From: JAHFQJ01 sp046050125
GTDB taxonomy: Bacteria; Pseudomonadota; Gammaproteobacteria; Burkholderiales; Burkholderiaceae
Assembly: GCA_046050125.1 (NCBI GenBank)
Contig: JBJOQB010000202.1
Location: 1 to 14,089, forward strand
Direction of reading: 5' to 3'
DNA length: 14,089 nucleotides
Position numbers and translations under genes: made by a program. Position 1 is the stretch's first letter. Each line of letters starts with the position of its first letter. Below, piece after piece: positions 1 through 7,500 of this stretch. The notes beneath the pieces are model-generated. The model saw only the letters and a list, made by a program, of their open reading frames with translations, was not told where the DNA came from and made no database searches.

Positions 1-1
1 T

Positions 2-1300
2 CGGCTTGCATGTAAAAGTTCAGCCTTAGAACATTTTGGTGGAATTAAAGAGAGTAAATCCAGTAAAGTAGCTCAAGAACTAGTCCATGGTCAAAGGCTA
101 AGCTCCCCTACAGCAAGACATTTTATATCAATAAGCCTTGCTGAACTTGGAACAACTGAAACAGGTATGGTTGCGGTTAGAGAAGCTGCTAAAAAAGAAG
201 GTTGGAAAAGCTCAAAATCTACTTTTTCTTACTTAGGCGATGCACTTATTGGAAATTTAAACCGAAAACCAAGACATGAAAGAGAACATGTTTTAGCTTC
301 AAACTATCTTTTAAGTAAATTTGATACTTCTGAAAACACAGCTGAATTTATAACAACAAATAAAGCAATTTCAGCCGCTGTACTCATGAATGGCAATTTA
401 GGTATTGGTCTTAGAGATTATCATGGTAGCCAGACAATTCAAAATGATAAAGAAGAACTAAAAGAGCAACTTTTAAACAATACCAACAAATATCAAGATA
501 AAATTGTAAAAAGAGCAAAAATTCGTGGAATTACAAACGGAACAATAATTATAGGTGGTGCCTCTACAATTACAGGTGCTGCCGCAGGTAGTGTTATTCC
601 TGTTTTTGGTAATGCTGGTGGAGCTCTTTTAGGTGCTTCACTTGGTATTCCATTAGGTTGGAGTTTAGGGAAGAAAATAAATGTAACTCGTGTTAAATAT
701 GGATTACAGGAAAATTTCAAATCAGATTTTAATCATGATACTATTCAAGGTACATTAAATTACTTGGACGAATATCCTCATCATGAGCAATATTTACCTC
801 AACATAATATAGAAGAGGATAATACTCAGCAATATGACCCACAGTCAGAAAGTTATATTGATGTTTCACAACATCACCAACCAATAATAAATACTGATGA
901 TAGAGAATTAACCACCCAAGAGCGTGGGATTATTTCGCCAGAAGTAGAAACACAAGCTAATAATACAGCAAATCACATACCATTTGATGGAAGTGAAATT
1001 ATTAGGTCTCCATCGCAAATAAATAAAGATTTAGCAGTAAAAAGAATGGATACAGGGCCTTTAGATGTACCATTAGAGCTAAGATTAAATGATGAAGATA
1101 TCGAAGATGAAAGTAATTCTAATGAGTTTTTAGGATATAAACCTCAAGTATCGGAGCAATTTCCACTTAGAGAAGGAAATTCATCAACTTTACAAGCTCA
1201 AGATATAGATAGTCATAGAACAAAAAATAATGTTAGCCCTCTAAGTACCAAATCTCAAAATGGTGCAAATATATCTCAAACAGATGGTATAGCTAAATAA
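2..1300 (+). CDS. Unrecognised protein with glycine-zipper segment and polar tail (5' end outside window)
   Basis: I do not recognise this protein. The frame is open from base 2 with no stop and no ATG, GTG or TTG before the ATG at 167. That ATG lacks a spaced Shine-Dalgarno, so the true start probably lies left of the window; 432 codons are visible. The first ~170 visible residues are basic and polar. Bases 527-673 encode a ~49-residue hydrophobic Gly/Ala-rich segment with many GxxxG-type spacings (around GAAAGSVIPVFGNAGG), preceded by the Lys/Arg-rich KIVKRAKIR and followed by GKK. This pattern suggests membrane insertion or helix packing. The last ~180 residues are rich in Gln, Asn, Asp, Glu, Ser and His, carry no hydrophobic segment, and look disordered. 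A membrane-active or secreted effector is possible but is inference only. An intrinsic terminator follows the stop, so the gene ends its own transcript. Confidence is high that it is coding, nil for function. Confidence 0.75.
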   Translation, partial: RLACKSSALEHFGGIKESKSSKVAQELVHGQRLSSPTARHFISISLAELGTTETGMVAVREAAKKEGWKSSKSTFSYLGDALIGNLNRKPRHEREHVLASNYLLSKFDTSENTAEFITTNKAISAAVLMNGNLGIGLRDYHGSQTIQNDKEELKEQLLNNTNKYQDKIVKRAKIRGITNGTIIIGGASTITGAAAGSVIPVFGNAGGALLGASLGIPLGWSLGKKINVTRVKYGLQENFKSDFNHDTIQGTLNYLDEYPHHEQYLPQHNIEEDNTQQYDPQSESYIDVSQHHQPIINTDDRELTTQERGIISPEVETQANNTANHIPFDGSEIIRSPSQINKDLAVKRMDTGPLDVPLELRLNDEDIEDESNSNEFLGYKPQVSEQFPLREGNSSTLQAQDIDSHRTKNNVSPLSTKSQNGANISQTDGIAK

Positions 1301-1335
1301 TAATTATTTAATAAAATTAGTATCATTTTACATAT

Positions 1336-1382
1336 CTAAATTACATGATTGAATATAAGAATCATAATTTAGCTATTTTTTT
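1336..1382 (+). terminator. Intrinsic terminator after the unrecognised gene
   Basis: A 7-bp outer arm (CTAAATT 1336-1342 with AATTTAG 1366-1372) and a 6-bp inner arm (ATGATT 1345-1350 with AATCAT 1360-1365) flank a 9-base loop. Two bases, AC, are bulged at 1343-1344. Seven T residues follow at 1376-1382. It begins 35 bases past the stop at 1300 and matches the hairpin-plus-U-tract pattern. The stem is weak because it is AT-rich. Confidence 0.65.
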
Positions 1383-1492
1383 ATACTTTTATGCTTAATT
1401 TCATTTAATTTATAGAAATTTTATACAAAAGAAAGTAAAATAAAAGCTATTAAGTTATAGCAGTATAAAAAATATTATATTAAGGAATATGT

Positions 1493-2389
1493 ATGGATAT
1501 ACAAGGTAGTATAGCGGCAGTAGTTACCCCAATGCACGAAGATGGAAGTATGGATTTTACATCTTATAAAAACCTAATTGATTGGCATATTGAACAAGGC
1601 ACTGATTCAATTGTAGCCGTTGGAACTACAGGAGAGTCAGCAACATTAAATGTTGAAGAACATACCAATCTAATTGATTTTACAGTTAAGTACGTGAATA
1701 AGCGTATACCTGTAATTGCAGGAACAGGCGGAAACTCTACCAGCGAAGCTATCGAATTAACAGAGTTTGCAAAAAAAGTAGGTGCTGATGCATCATTACA
1801 AGTTGTACCATACTATAATAAACCAACGCAAGAAGGCATTTATCAACACTATAAAAAAATTGCTGAAACTGTAGATATACCTGTAATTTTATATAATGTT
1901 CCAGGTCGCACAGTTGCTGATATGTCAAATGATACTGTGGTTAGGCTTGCTGGCATAACTAACATTATTGGTGTAAAAGATGCAACAGGTAATTTAGATA
2001 GAGGTTGTCAATTAATTAAAGCATGCCAAGAAATATCTAAACAAAAGTTATTTAATATATATTCAGGCGATGATGCAACGGCTGCTTTGTTGATGTTATT
2101 AGGTGCTAAGGGCAATATCAGCGTAACAGCAAACATTTTACCAAACGCTATACATAATATTGCAAAATCATTCATTAATAATGTTGATTTAGCTCAAGCT
2201 ACAGCTATGCATATTAATTTATCTACTATTAATAGCTTGCTATTTTGTGAAGCAAATCCAATCCCAGTTAAGTATGCATTATATAAAATGGGTAGAATTC
2301 CAAATGGAATCCGCTTGCCATTAACTGAATTATCTGATTCTCACAAATCTAAAATTGATGCTGAATTAAAAAATCTTGGTCTGATATAA
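1493..2389 (+). CDS. dapA: 4-hydroxy-tetrahydrodipicolinate synthase DapA
   Basis: This enzyme condenses pyruvate with aspartate semialdehyde, the committed step to diaminopimelate and lysine, in the cytoplasm. It is 298 residues, close to the usual length, and forms a single TIM-barrel domain. Visible signatures are the GTTGES loop at residues 44-49, PYYNKP with the active-site Tyr at 107/108, LYNVPGRT with Tyr134 and Arg139, and the Schiff-base Lys162 in GVKDATG. All catalytic residues are present. The ATG is preceded by AAGGA at 1482-1486 with 6 bases of spacing, which fixes the start. It lies between an upstream terminator (1336-1382) and a 210-base gap before the peroxiredoxin gene, so it is probably transcribed alone or with only that gene. 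Family members such as N-acetylneuraminate lyase are less likely given the close DapA motif match. Confidence 0.96.
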   Translation: MDIQGSIAAVVTPMHEDGSMDFTSYKNLIDWHIEQGTDSIVAVGTTGESATLNVEEHTNLIDFTVKYVNKRIPVIAGTGGNSTSEAIELTEFAKKVGADASLQVVPYYNKPTQEGIYQHYKKIAETVDIPVILYNVPGRTVADMSNDTVVRLAGITNIIGVKDATGNLDRGCQLIKACQEISKQKLFNIYSGDDATAALLMLLGAKGNISVTANILPNAIHNIAKSFINNVDLAQATAMHINLSTINSLLFCEANPIPVKYALYKMGRIPNGIRLPLTELSDSHKSKIDAELKNLGLI

Positions 2390-2396
2390 AATATAT

Positions 2397-2429
2397 AGCT
2401 AATTTATAATATATTGTTATAAGTTAGCT
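2397..2429 (+). terminator. Long stem-loop just after dapA, possible transcript end
   Basis: Bases 2397-2409 and 2417-2429 form a 13-bp stem (12 Watson-Crick pairs and one T-G wobble) around a 7-base loop, starting 8 bases after the dapA stop. No U-tract follows on the + strand. It could be a weak terminator, a 3'-end stabiliser or a processing site. The stem is longer than expected by chance even in AT-rich DNA. Confidence 0.4.
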
Positions 2430-2599
2430 TCAAACATCTTTGCTAATTTAGAAATCCAACATAAATCAGATTGTAATAATCATAAAATACATATAGAATT
2501 GTAGAGTATATCTTATATATTAAGTATTAAAACTGCTTAATATCAATTTTATGACTCGCTAAATCAATATAAATCGCCTTACTTTTACACTTAAAAAAC

Positions 2600-3103
2600 A
2601 TGATAGAAACTAAAGAATTAGAGATACAAACAATTGACGAATCATCATCTCCTCTTTCAATCAAATCGATAAAGGGTGAATATATAAGTACACAAATTGA
2701 AAATTTTAACTTCAATAATCTGTCTTTACAGGGTAAAACTGTAGTATTATATTTTTATCCTAAAGACAATACCCCTGGTTGCACAACACAAGCAACTGAT
2801 TTTCGTGATATGTACCAAACATTTTTAGATAAAAATGTAGTAATACTTGGAATTTCAAGAGATAATTTAAAATCCCATAACAATTTTACCCAAAAATTTG
2901 GATTACCATTTAACCTAATATGTGATACTGAAGAAACTCTATGCAATCAATTTGAAGTTATAAAACAAAAGAAAATGTATGGAAAAACGGTAAGAGGAAT
3001 TCAACGTAGTACATTTGTTTTTGATAGAAATGGAAAATTAATTCATGTTTGGAGAAATGTCAAAGCAGCTAATCATGCAATTAAACTGCTAGAAATATTA
3101 TAA
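2600..3103 (+). CDS. bcp: Bcp/PrxQ-type thiol peroxiredoxin, resolving Cys absent
   Basis: This thioredoxin-fold peroxidase reduces hydrogen peroxide and organic peroxides. At 167 residues it is slightly longer than the usual ~155, because of an N-terminal extension that lacks the common GxxAPxF segment. The peroxidatic Cys61 sits in YPKDNTPGCT, with active-site Thr58 and Pro59. IQRSTFVFD (134-142) carries the expected Arg, and GKLIHVWR is the conserved C-terminal strand. The residue five positions after Cys61, Cys in E. coli Bcp, is Thr66 here, so the classic resolving Cys is missing; Cys108 and Cys115 remain. The ATG at 2600 lacks a good Shine-Dalgarno, but a stop at 2570-2572 with no other start in between leaves no upstream alternative. 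It converges with the acyltransferase gene, 21 bases apart. Confidence 0.9.
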   Translation: MIETKELEIQTIDESSSPLSIKSIKGEYISTQIENFNFNNLSLQGKTVVLYFYPKDNTPGCTTQATDFRDMYQTFLDKNVVILGISRDNLKSHNNFTQKFGLPFNLICDTEETLCNQFEVIKQKKMYGKTVRGIQRSTFVFDRNGKLIHVWRNVKAANHAIKLLEIL

Positions 3104-3124
3104 AATATTTATTATATAATAATT

Positions 3125-4066
3125 TTAATCCAATCGCTCTAATGCTCCTTTTGGTGTTTTATAGCGATTATATCCCCATAAATACTGCTCATAGTCTAAT
3201 TTGATAAAATCTTCTAAATGAGAGTTTATAATTTTAGCACTTTCTTCCTCATTTTCTCCAATATTTATATGCTTTACGATAAAATCCCAGCCATTTTTCG
3301 TTTGTAACATATGACATAGTGCTAGCGGAGTATCATATAGTTTATGTAATTTATGCAATAAAATTCCTGTATATGCTGGTTTGTTAAAAAACGAAGCCCA
3401 TACTCCTGTTGTACCTTGTGGCACTTGGTCTGGTAAAACTGCTGTAATTTGTCCAGCTTTTAGACAACGAATTATTTTTCTTATGCCTCCTTCATCAGCA
3501 GGTACAATGTTAATATGTTGCACTTGCCTTATTTTTAGCAGTAAATCATCAAAAATATTAATATGAGGTTTTTTATACATGGAAGTAAAACCAACTTCTA
3601 AACCATGATTATTTGAGCTGGGTAATGATAATAACTTATGCATAATGTATTTGGGAATAAGCTCAAATGCACCACCGTGTAATGCAACAATAATTAAGCC
3701 TTTACCTTGAGATAGTAGCTTTTGCAATAATAAAATATCTCCGTTTACTTTTTGAGTTGCATTATTATTCAACCAAACATAAGGTAACTCAGCCATTAAA
3801 CTACCCATTTTTTTATAGGCTTTTTTAATTTCATTTTTATTATTGATTATATCTGGTCTTGCTTGAATATAATTTTGTACAAATTTTTGCTTAAATTTTG
3901 GGATCGTATAGTAAAATATTAAACCACTAATCCCCCCCAATTTTCGCATTAAACTTAGTGGAATATAGGATAAGACTAATAAAAACAGAAATAAAAAATG
4001 ATAAGCTTTAATTTTTTTAGCATTTAATAAGTAAGATTTAATCATATGTAAAAATTTAACTAGCAA
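3125..4066 (-). CDS. LpxL/HtrB-type lysophospholipid (lipid A) acyltransferase
   Basis: This inner-membrane enzyme of the LpxL/LpxM/HtrB family transfers a secondary acyl chain from acyl-ACP to the lipid A precursor. It has 313 residues, normal for the family. An N-terminal membrane anchor lies around residues 22-40. The catalytic HX4E motif is ALHGGAFE (His130, Glu135), followed by the conserved GIRKIIRCLKAGQ and LPDQVPQG blocks and the FFNKPAYTG segment. The chosen start is TTG at 4066, which overlaps the end of tatC by 7 bases and has GGGGT 5 bases upstream. An ATG at 4045 (residue 8) is the alternative but has no Shine-Dalgarno, though translational coupling could serve it. It is the last gene of the leftward run. 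Whether it acts as LpxL or LpxM, or on an ornithine lipid or other acceptor, cannot be read from the sequence. Confidence 0.88.
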   Translation of the reverse strand: MLVKFLHMIKSYLLNAKKIKAYHFLFLFLLVLSYIPLSLMRKLGGISGLIFYYTIPKFKQKFVQNYIQARPDIINNKNEIKKAYKKMGSLMAELPYVWLNNNATQKVNGDILLLQKLLSQGKGLIIVALHGGAFELIPKYIMHKLLSLPSSNNHGLEVGFTSMYKKPHINIFDDLLLKIRQVQHINIVPADEGGIRKIIRCLKAGQITAVLPDQVPQGTTGVWASFFNKPAYTGILLHKLHKLYDTPLALCHMLQTKNGWDFIVKHINIGENEEESAKIINSHLEDFIKLDYEQYLWGYNRYKTPKGALERLD

Positions 4067-4791
4067 TTTTTACCCCATTTTTTTACAATTAGTAATCCTA
4101 TTTCATATAATAAACAAATTGGAACTGCCATCATAATTTGTGAAAAAGGGTCAGGCGGAGTAACTATAGCAGCAATAATAAATGAGGCAACAATTACATA
4201 TGGTCTAATTTTAGATAATTGTTGAACACTTACTATACCTACTTTATTTAAGATAATTATGGCAATTGGTATTTCAAAAATCACACCAAAACTGATAAAT
4301 AGCTGTATAACAAAATCAAGATATTCATTTGCTTGAGTAAGCATAGGCGTACCTGTAGATGTACTGTAACTAACCATAAATTTAAAAACCATGGGTAGTA
4401 TTATAAAGTATACAAAACAGACACCAAGCCAAAATAAGATATAGCTAGATAAAACTAAAGGTAAAATTAGGCGTTTTTCATTAGCATACAAACCAGGGGC
4501 AATGAAAGCCCACGCTTGGTATATAACCCAAGGCAAGCTAATCATAAAAGATAGTAGAAATGTAATTTTTATTGGCACCATAAATGCACTAGTTACATCG
4601 CCAAATACAAGGTGGCTATTTGCTGGTAATAGTTTGTTGAGTGGATATATAAATATATTATAAATCTGTGGTGCCCAATATACTAATATAAAAAATAAAA
4701 GTATTACAATGCTAAAAGCTCTAACCAAACGTTTTCTTAACTCAATTAAATGGCTAATTAGCGTGGTATTATTGATGGTATTATTATCCAT
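4060..4791 (-). CDS. tatC: Sec-independent protein translocase TatC
   Basis: TatC is the core receptor of the twin-arginine translocase and binds the RR signal peptide of folded exported proteins. At 243 residues it is close to E. coli TatC in length and shows six hydrophobic segments. Conserved features are HLIELRKRL at the N-terminus (residues 14-22), the cytoplasmic loop WAFIAPGLYANEKR with Glu105 in the signal-peptide site, FEIPIAI with Glu173, and TPPDPFSQ with Asp214. All look intact. No clear Shine-Dalgarno precedes the ATG; a TATAAT-like box lies at 4855-4860 on this strand but lacks a convincing -35. tatA and tatB, normally just upstream, are not here: thiL precedes it by 119 bases. 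The acyltransferase gene overlaps its 3' end, so the two are co-transcribed. Confidence 0.96.
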   Translation of the reverse strand: MDNNTINNTTLISHLIELRKRLVRAFSIVILLFFILVYWAPQIYNIFIYPLNKLLPANSHLVFGDVTSAFMVPIKITFLLSFMISLPWVIYQAWAFIAPGLYANEKRLILPLVLSSYILFWLGVCFVYFIILPMVFKFMVSYSTSTGTPMLTQANEYLDFVIQLFISFGVIFEIPIAIIILNKVGIVSVQQLSKIRPYVIVASFIIAAIVTPPDPFSQIMMAVPICLLYEIGLLIVKKWGKNC

Positions 4792-4910
4792 TTTTATAAA
4801 AATTAACCTGATTAGCTAAAAAATGAATTAGCTGTACAATATTTAGAACATAGTATTATATTATTTTTCAATACTTAAAGTAATATATTTAAACAAACTA
4901 AATTAAATAT

Positions 4911-5939
4911 TTATACTATTGAAAAATGTTCAAAGCCTTTAAAAATTCTTTCGTCTAATTCTACATTCTGACCATATTCCATAAATTTTATAATATTTCC
5001 AGAAGTATCTACTCGTGGTAGAACTTTACCTATGCACGTTATTGGTGTGTTAAACTTATTGCTTAATTCTAAAATATCGTAAAAAGCTGTATTTGGTGCT
5101 GTAAAGCATAATTCATAATCATCTCCACCTGATAAGGTACAAATGTTTTGTATATGTGCTTCTTGTTGTAGCAGGCTTTCAGAGCGTGGTAAATTATCTA
5201 TATATATTTCAGCATGTACATTAGATTGATTTAAAACATGTCTTAAATCGCCAATTAGTCCATCTGATATATCAATTGCAGAGTTTGCAATTCCCACTAA
5301 ACTTTGACCTAATTCTAAACGAGGTATAGGGTACTCTAATTTTTGATTTACTATATTAAATATGGAATCTGGTAGTATCCATTCGCCCAATAAATTACCT
5401 AAAGCTAGCCTAGCATCTCCTAGTGTGCCTGTTACCCAAATGTCATCACCTATTTTAGCATTACTTCGCTTTAAAGTAGATTTAGTATTTACCTTACCGA
5501 TAATTGTAATACTAATGCTAATATCATGATTGCTTTTGGTAGTATCTCCGCCAATTAGCAGGCATTTGTGCTGTTTTGCTGTATCCAACACTCCTCGTGT
5601 AAATTTTTCAAGCCAAATTTTATCTGCTTTAGGCAATCCAACACCTAAAAGAAAAAAGCAAGGAGTTGCACCCATGGCAGCTAAGTCAGATAGATTGACA
5701 GCAAGTGCTTTATGCCCTAGATTATAAGGGTCTGTATCGCCAAAAAAATGACGCCCCTCTAACAATAAATCTTTTGATATTGCCCAACTGTAGTTATTTT
5801 GGTTATTGATATCACTGAACAACGCACAATCATCGCCTATACCCAGAAAATCTACTTCTGGCATATAGGGATTTATACTTTTTGGTATTGCTCCAAAAAA
5901 ATGTTCAATTAATTGAAATTCAGAAAAAGAATCAGACAT
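4911..5939 (-). CDS. thiL: Thiamine-monophosphate kinase ThiL
   Basis: ThiL phosphorylates thiamine monophosphate to the cofactor thiamine diphosphate, the last step of biosynthesis, using ATP and Mg2+. It is 342 residues and belongs to the PurM/ThiL/SelD fold. Visible family blocks are GIGDDCAL (33-40, metal-binding Asp pair), EGRHFF (61-66), VNLSDLAAMGA (81-91), the GGDT loop (130-133), DISDGL (223-228) and GGDDYEL (271-277). All the metal-ligand Asp residues I would expect are there. The ATG has no strong Shine-Dalgarno. The gene follows the unrecognised 217-residue gene by 39 bases on the same strand and may share its transcript. It implies that the cell makes thiamine monophosphate or salvages it; the rest of the thi pathway is not in the window. 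Confidence 0.95.
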   Translation of the reverse strand: MSDSFSEFQLIEHFFGAIPKSINPYMPEVDFLGIGDDCALFSDINNQNNYSWAISKDLLLEGRHFFGDTDPYNLGHKALAVNLSDLAAMGATPCFFLLGVGLPKADKIWLEKFTRGVLDTAKQHKCLLIGGDTTKSNHDISISITIIGKVNTKSTLKRSNAKIGDDIWVTGTLGDARLALGNLLGEWILPDSIFNIVNQKLEYPIPRLELGQSLVGIANSAIDISDGLIGDLRHVLNQSNVHAEIYIDNLPRSESLLQQEAHIQNICTLSGGDDYELCFTAPNTAFYDILELSNKFNTPITCIGKVLPRVDTSGNIIKFMEYGQNVELDERIFKGFEHFSIV

Positions 5940-5978
5940 TCTATAATATTCTATTTATAATATAAGCTATATTATATA

Positions 5979-6632
5979 TTATAAATCCGAACTGAAGGAA
6001 CTTCTACTAGATAAAGCACTAGTATCTTGTATAACTGGCAATCCTCCACTGCCATAACCTGATTTTTCTGATGTGGAACCTGTTTTAGCTGTGTAAGAGC
6101 CATCAGCGTTTTGCTCTAATGTATCTTTTTCCAAGCTATTAATTAAATTTGTATAATAATCCAAAATAGCATCTGAATTTTTATATACTACAATTATTTT
6201 TCGTAAAGTAAATTTTTTACATTTAGCAATACTACTTGTAATTGCACCATGGAATAAATCTATATTCTCAATTTCTTTAGCAAATAATTGAATTGCTTTA
6301 TCAAAATTCTCTTGATTTCTCATTAATTCACTTTTTTGCCTGTTCATATTGATATCTGCTTTAGCTGCATCTACCATATTTCGGATTATTTTTATATACC
6401 CAGAAATAGCTACAAAATCATGAGCAAGGAATGATTTAATTATATCAACCCATATTGGCTTTGAATTTTGATATCTTTTAGCAAAATAGGTTAAGTATGT
6501 ATTGATACATTTTAAATCCTGTTTTTCAACATCGATGATATCAGCAACCTTAATTAGCCCTTTGCCTACAGGTTCGGTTGACTTTGCTGGTACTTTAGAG
6601 TTGTTTACATATACTTCAACTACTAGTTCCAT
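5979..6632 (-). CDS. Unrecognised 217-residue protein with Ser/Gly-rich C-terminal tail
   Basis: I do not recognise this protein. The ATG at 6632 is chosen because AAGGA lies 6 bases upstream; a TTG at 6671 would add 13 residues (MNTNCNKNNEGTK) but has no ribosome site. There is no signal peptide and no clear membrane segment. Residues 1-10 (MELVVEVYVN) look like a beta strand. Residues ~35-170 are predicted by eye to be mostly helical and polar (for example SELMRNQENFDKAIQLFAKEIEN, residues 101-123). Residues ~171-217 are low-complexity and rich in Ser, Gly and Thr (SGYGSGGLP, SSRSSFSSDL). The N-terminal domain looks folded, so this is unlikely to be a random open frame. It sits between ampD and thiL, neither of which hints at a role. 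A secreted or host-directed protein is conceivable but unsupported. Confidence 0.72.
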   Translation of the reverse strand: MELVVEVYVNNSKVPAKSTEPVGKGLIKVADIIDVEKQDLKCINTYLTYFAKRYQNSKPIWVDIIKSFLAHDFVAISGYIKIIRNMVDAAKADINMNRQKSELMRNQENFDKAIQLFAKEIENIDLFHGAITSSIAKCKKFTLRKIIVVYKNSDAILDYYTNLINSLEKDTLEQNADGSYTAKTGSTSEKSGYGSGGLPVIQDTSALSSRSSFSSDL

Positions 6633-6638
6633 CTTTGT

Positions 6639-6643
6639 TCCTT
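6639..6643 (-). promoter_or_regulatory. Shine-Dalgarno that fixes the start of the unrecognised 217-residue gene
   Basis: AAGGA is read on the - strand 6 bases before the ATG at 6632. Nothing comparable precedes the in-frame TTG at 6671, so the shorter start is preferred. Confidence 0.75.
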
Positions 6644-6812
6644 CATTATTTTTATTACAATTGGTGTTCAATTAAATAACATTGTTCCAAAATATATTGA
6701 TAAGCCGTGAATTTAGTAATCATACTTAATTCAGAATAAATGTTATCAAATAGATGTATTTACAAAATTAATATAGCTAAATTAGAATAATTAATTACCT
6801 TTTAGCCATATA

Positions 6813-6830
6813 GCTATAAACCAGTATAGC
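6813..6830 (-). repeat. Short inverted repeat in the gap between ampD and the 217-residue gene
   Basis: GCTATA and TATAGC form a 6-bp stem around a 6-base loop, about 70 bases past the ampD stop on the - strand. No U-tract follows, so it is at best a weak ampD transcript end. The rest of the gap, 6633-6897, shows no open frame or other structure that I can support. Confidence 0.25.
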
Positions 6831-6897
6831 ATAAAACTTAATATGTACAGCCCCTAATGCCATAAAACAACATGTTTATAGTTATTACAAATATAAT

Positions 6898-7500
6898 CTA
6901 ACTAACAAATATTTCTACATCATTAATTTTATCTTTTAGATTTTCCCAATAAAAATATAACCCAGGGTCAGTTTTTCGCTCAGGTGCTATGTTACTATGA
7001 CCTGTAATATGCTTTATTGATGGATATTGATTTTTGATAGCTTTAATTAAATTAATCAAAGTATCATACTGATTTTGTGTAAATTCTGTATTGTCGCTAC
7101 CTTCTAATTCAATTCCAATTGAGTAATCATTGCAGTTTTCTATGCCATTAAATGATGATTTACCAGCATGCCATGCCCTATCATTTGTACTAACATATTG
7201 TATGATATTTCCTTGCCTCTCAATTAGAAAGTGGCTACTTACTTCAATATTATGTATTGTTTCAAAATATGGGTGGATATGTGGTTCTAAACAATTAGTA
7301 AAAAACTGATTAATATAACCAAATTCAGAGTTTTGGAATTGTTCAGGAGGTAAACAAATATTATGTATAACAATCAATGATATCTCACAATTTTCTGGTC
7401 TTTGATTATAATTTGGTGATTTAATATGCTGAACATGTTTAATATTATTATTTTGGCTACTATCTAACCAACCATTTTCAGTAAAATTTAGATTTGGCAT
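6898..7500 (-). CDS. ampD: 1,6-anhydro-N-acetylmuramyl-L-alanine amidase AmpD
   Basis: AmpD is a cytoplasmic zinc amidase that cleaves the stem peptide from anhydro-MurNAc muropeptides during peptidoglycan recycling. In many bacteria this also keeps AmpR-controlled beta-lactamase off. It has 200 residues, slightly longer than E. coli AmpD, and no signal peptide, as expected for the cytoplasmic enzyme. Zinc ligands by motif are His46 in IVIHN, His168 in ITGHSNIAP and Asp178 in ERKTDPG. Glu131 in SIGIELEG is the expected catalytic acid, and SSHFLIERQG and RAWHAGKSSF are typical family blocks. Its ATG overlaps the stop of the PilR-like gene by one base (TAATG), so translation is coupled. I see no ampG, ampR or beta-lactamase gene in the window. 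Its presence implies that the cell keeps and recycles a peptidoglycan wall. Confidence 0.95.
   Translation of the reverse strand: MPNLNFTENGWLDSSQNNNIKHVQHIKSPNYNQRPENCEISLIVIHNICLPPEQFQNSEFGYINQFFTNCLEPHIHPYFETIHNIEVSSHFLIERQGNIIQYVSTNDRAWHAGKSSFNGIENCNDYSIGIELEGSDNTEFTQNQYDTLINLIKAIKNQYPSIKHITGHSNIAPERKTDPGLYFYWENLKDKINDVEIFVS

Noticed and set aside
167..169. ATG at 167 as the start of the first gene
   Set aside because: The frame is open back to the window edge and there is no spaced ribosome site. The only AGGT touches the ATG directly.
493..720. 75-residue open frame on the - strand with Pro/Ile-rich protein
   Set aside because: It is the mirror of the glycine-rich segment of the gene at 2-1300 and has no ribosome site or family resemblance.
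2527..2715. 62-residue open frame on the - strand before and over the peroxiredoxin gene
   Set aside because: It is mostly antisense to the peroxiredoxin 5' end, without a ribosome site or recognisable motif.
3109..3124. AT-only palindrome between the converging peroxiredoxin and acyltransferase genes
   Set aside because: It contains no G-C pair and no distinct U-tract. A bidirectional terminator is expected at this spot but the sequence does not support it.
5956..5976. AT-only 9-bp inverted repeat between the 217-residue gene and thiL
   Set aside because: It has no G-C pair in the stem and no U-tract; composition alone explains it.
6675..6690. TTGGAACAATGTTATT on the - strand, resembling a sigma-54 promoter before the 217-residue gene
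   Set aside because: The -24 GG is present but the essential -12 GC is replaced by AT, so it is unlikely to be active.
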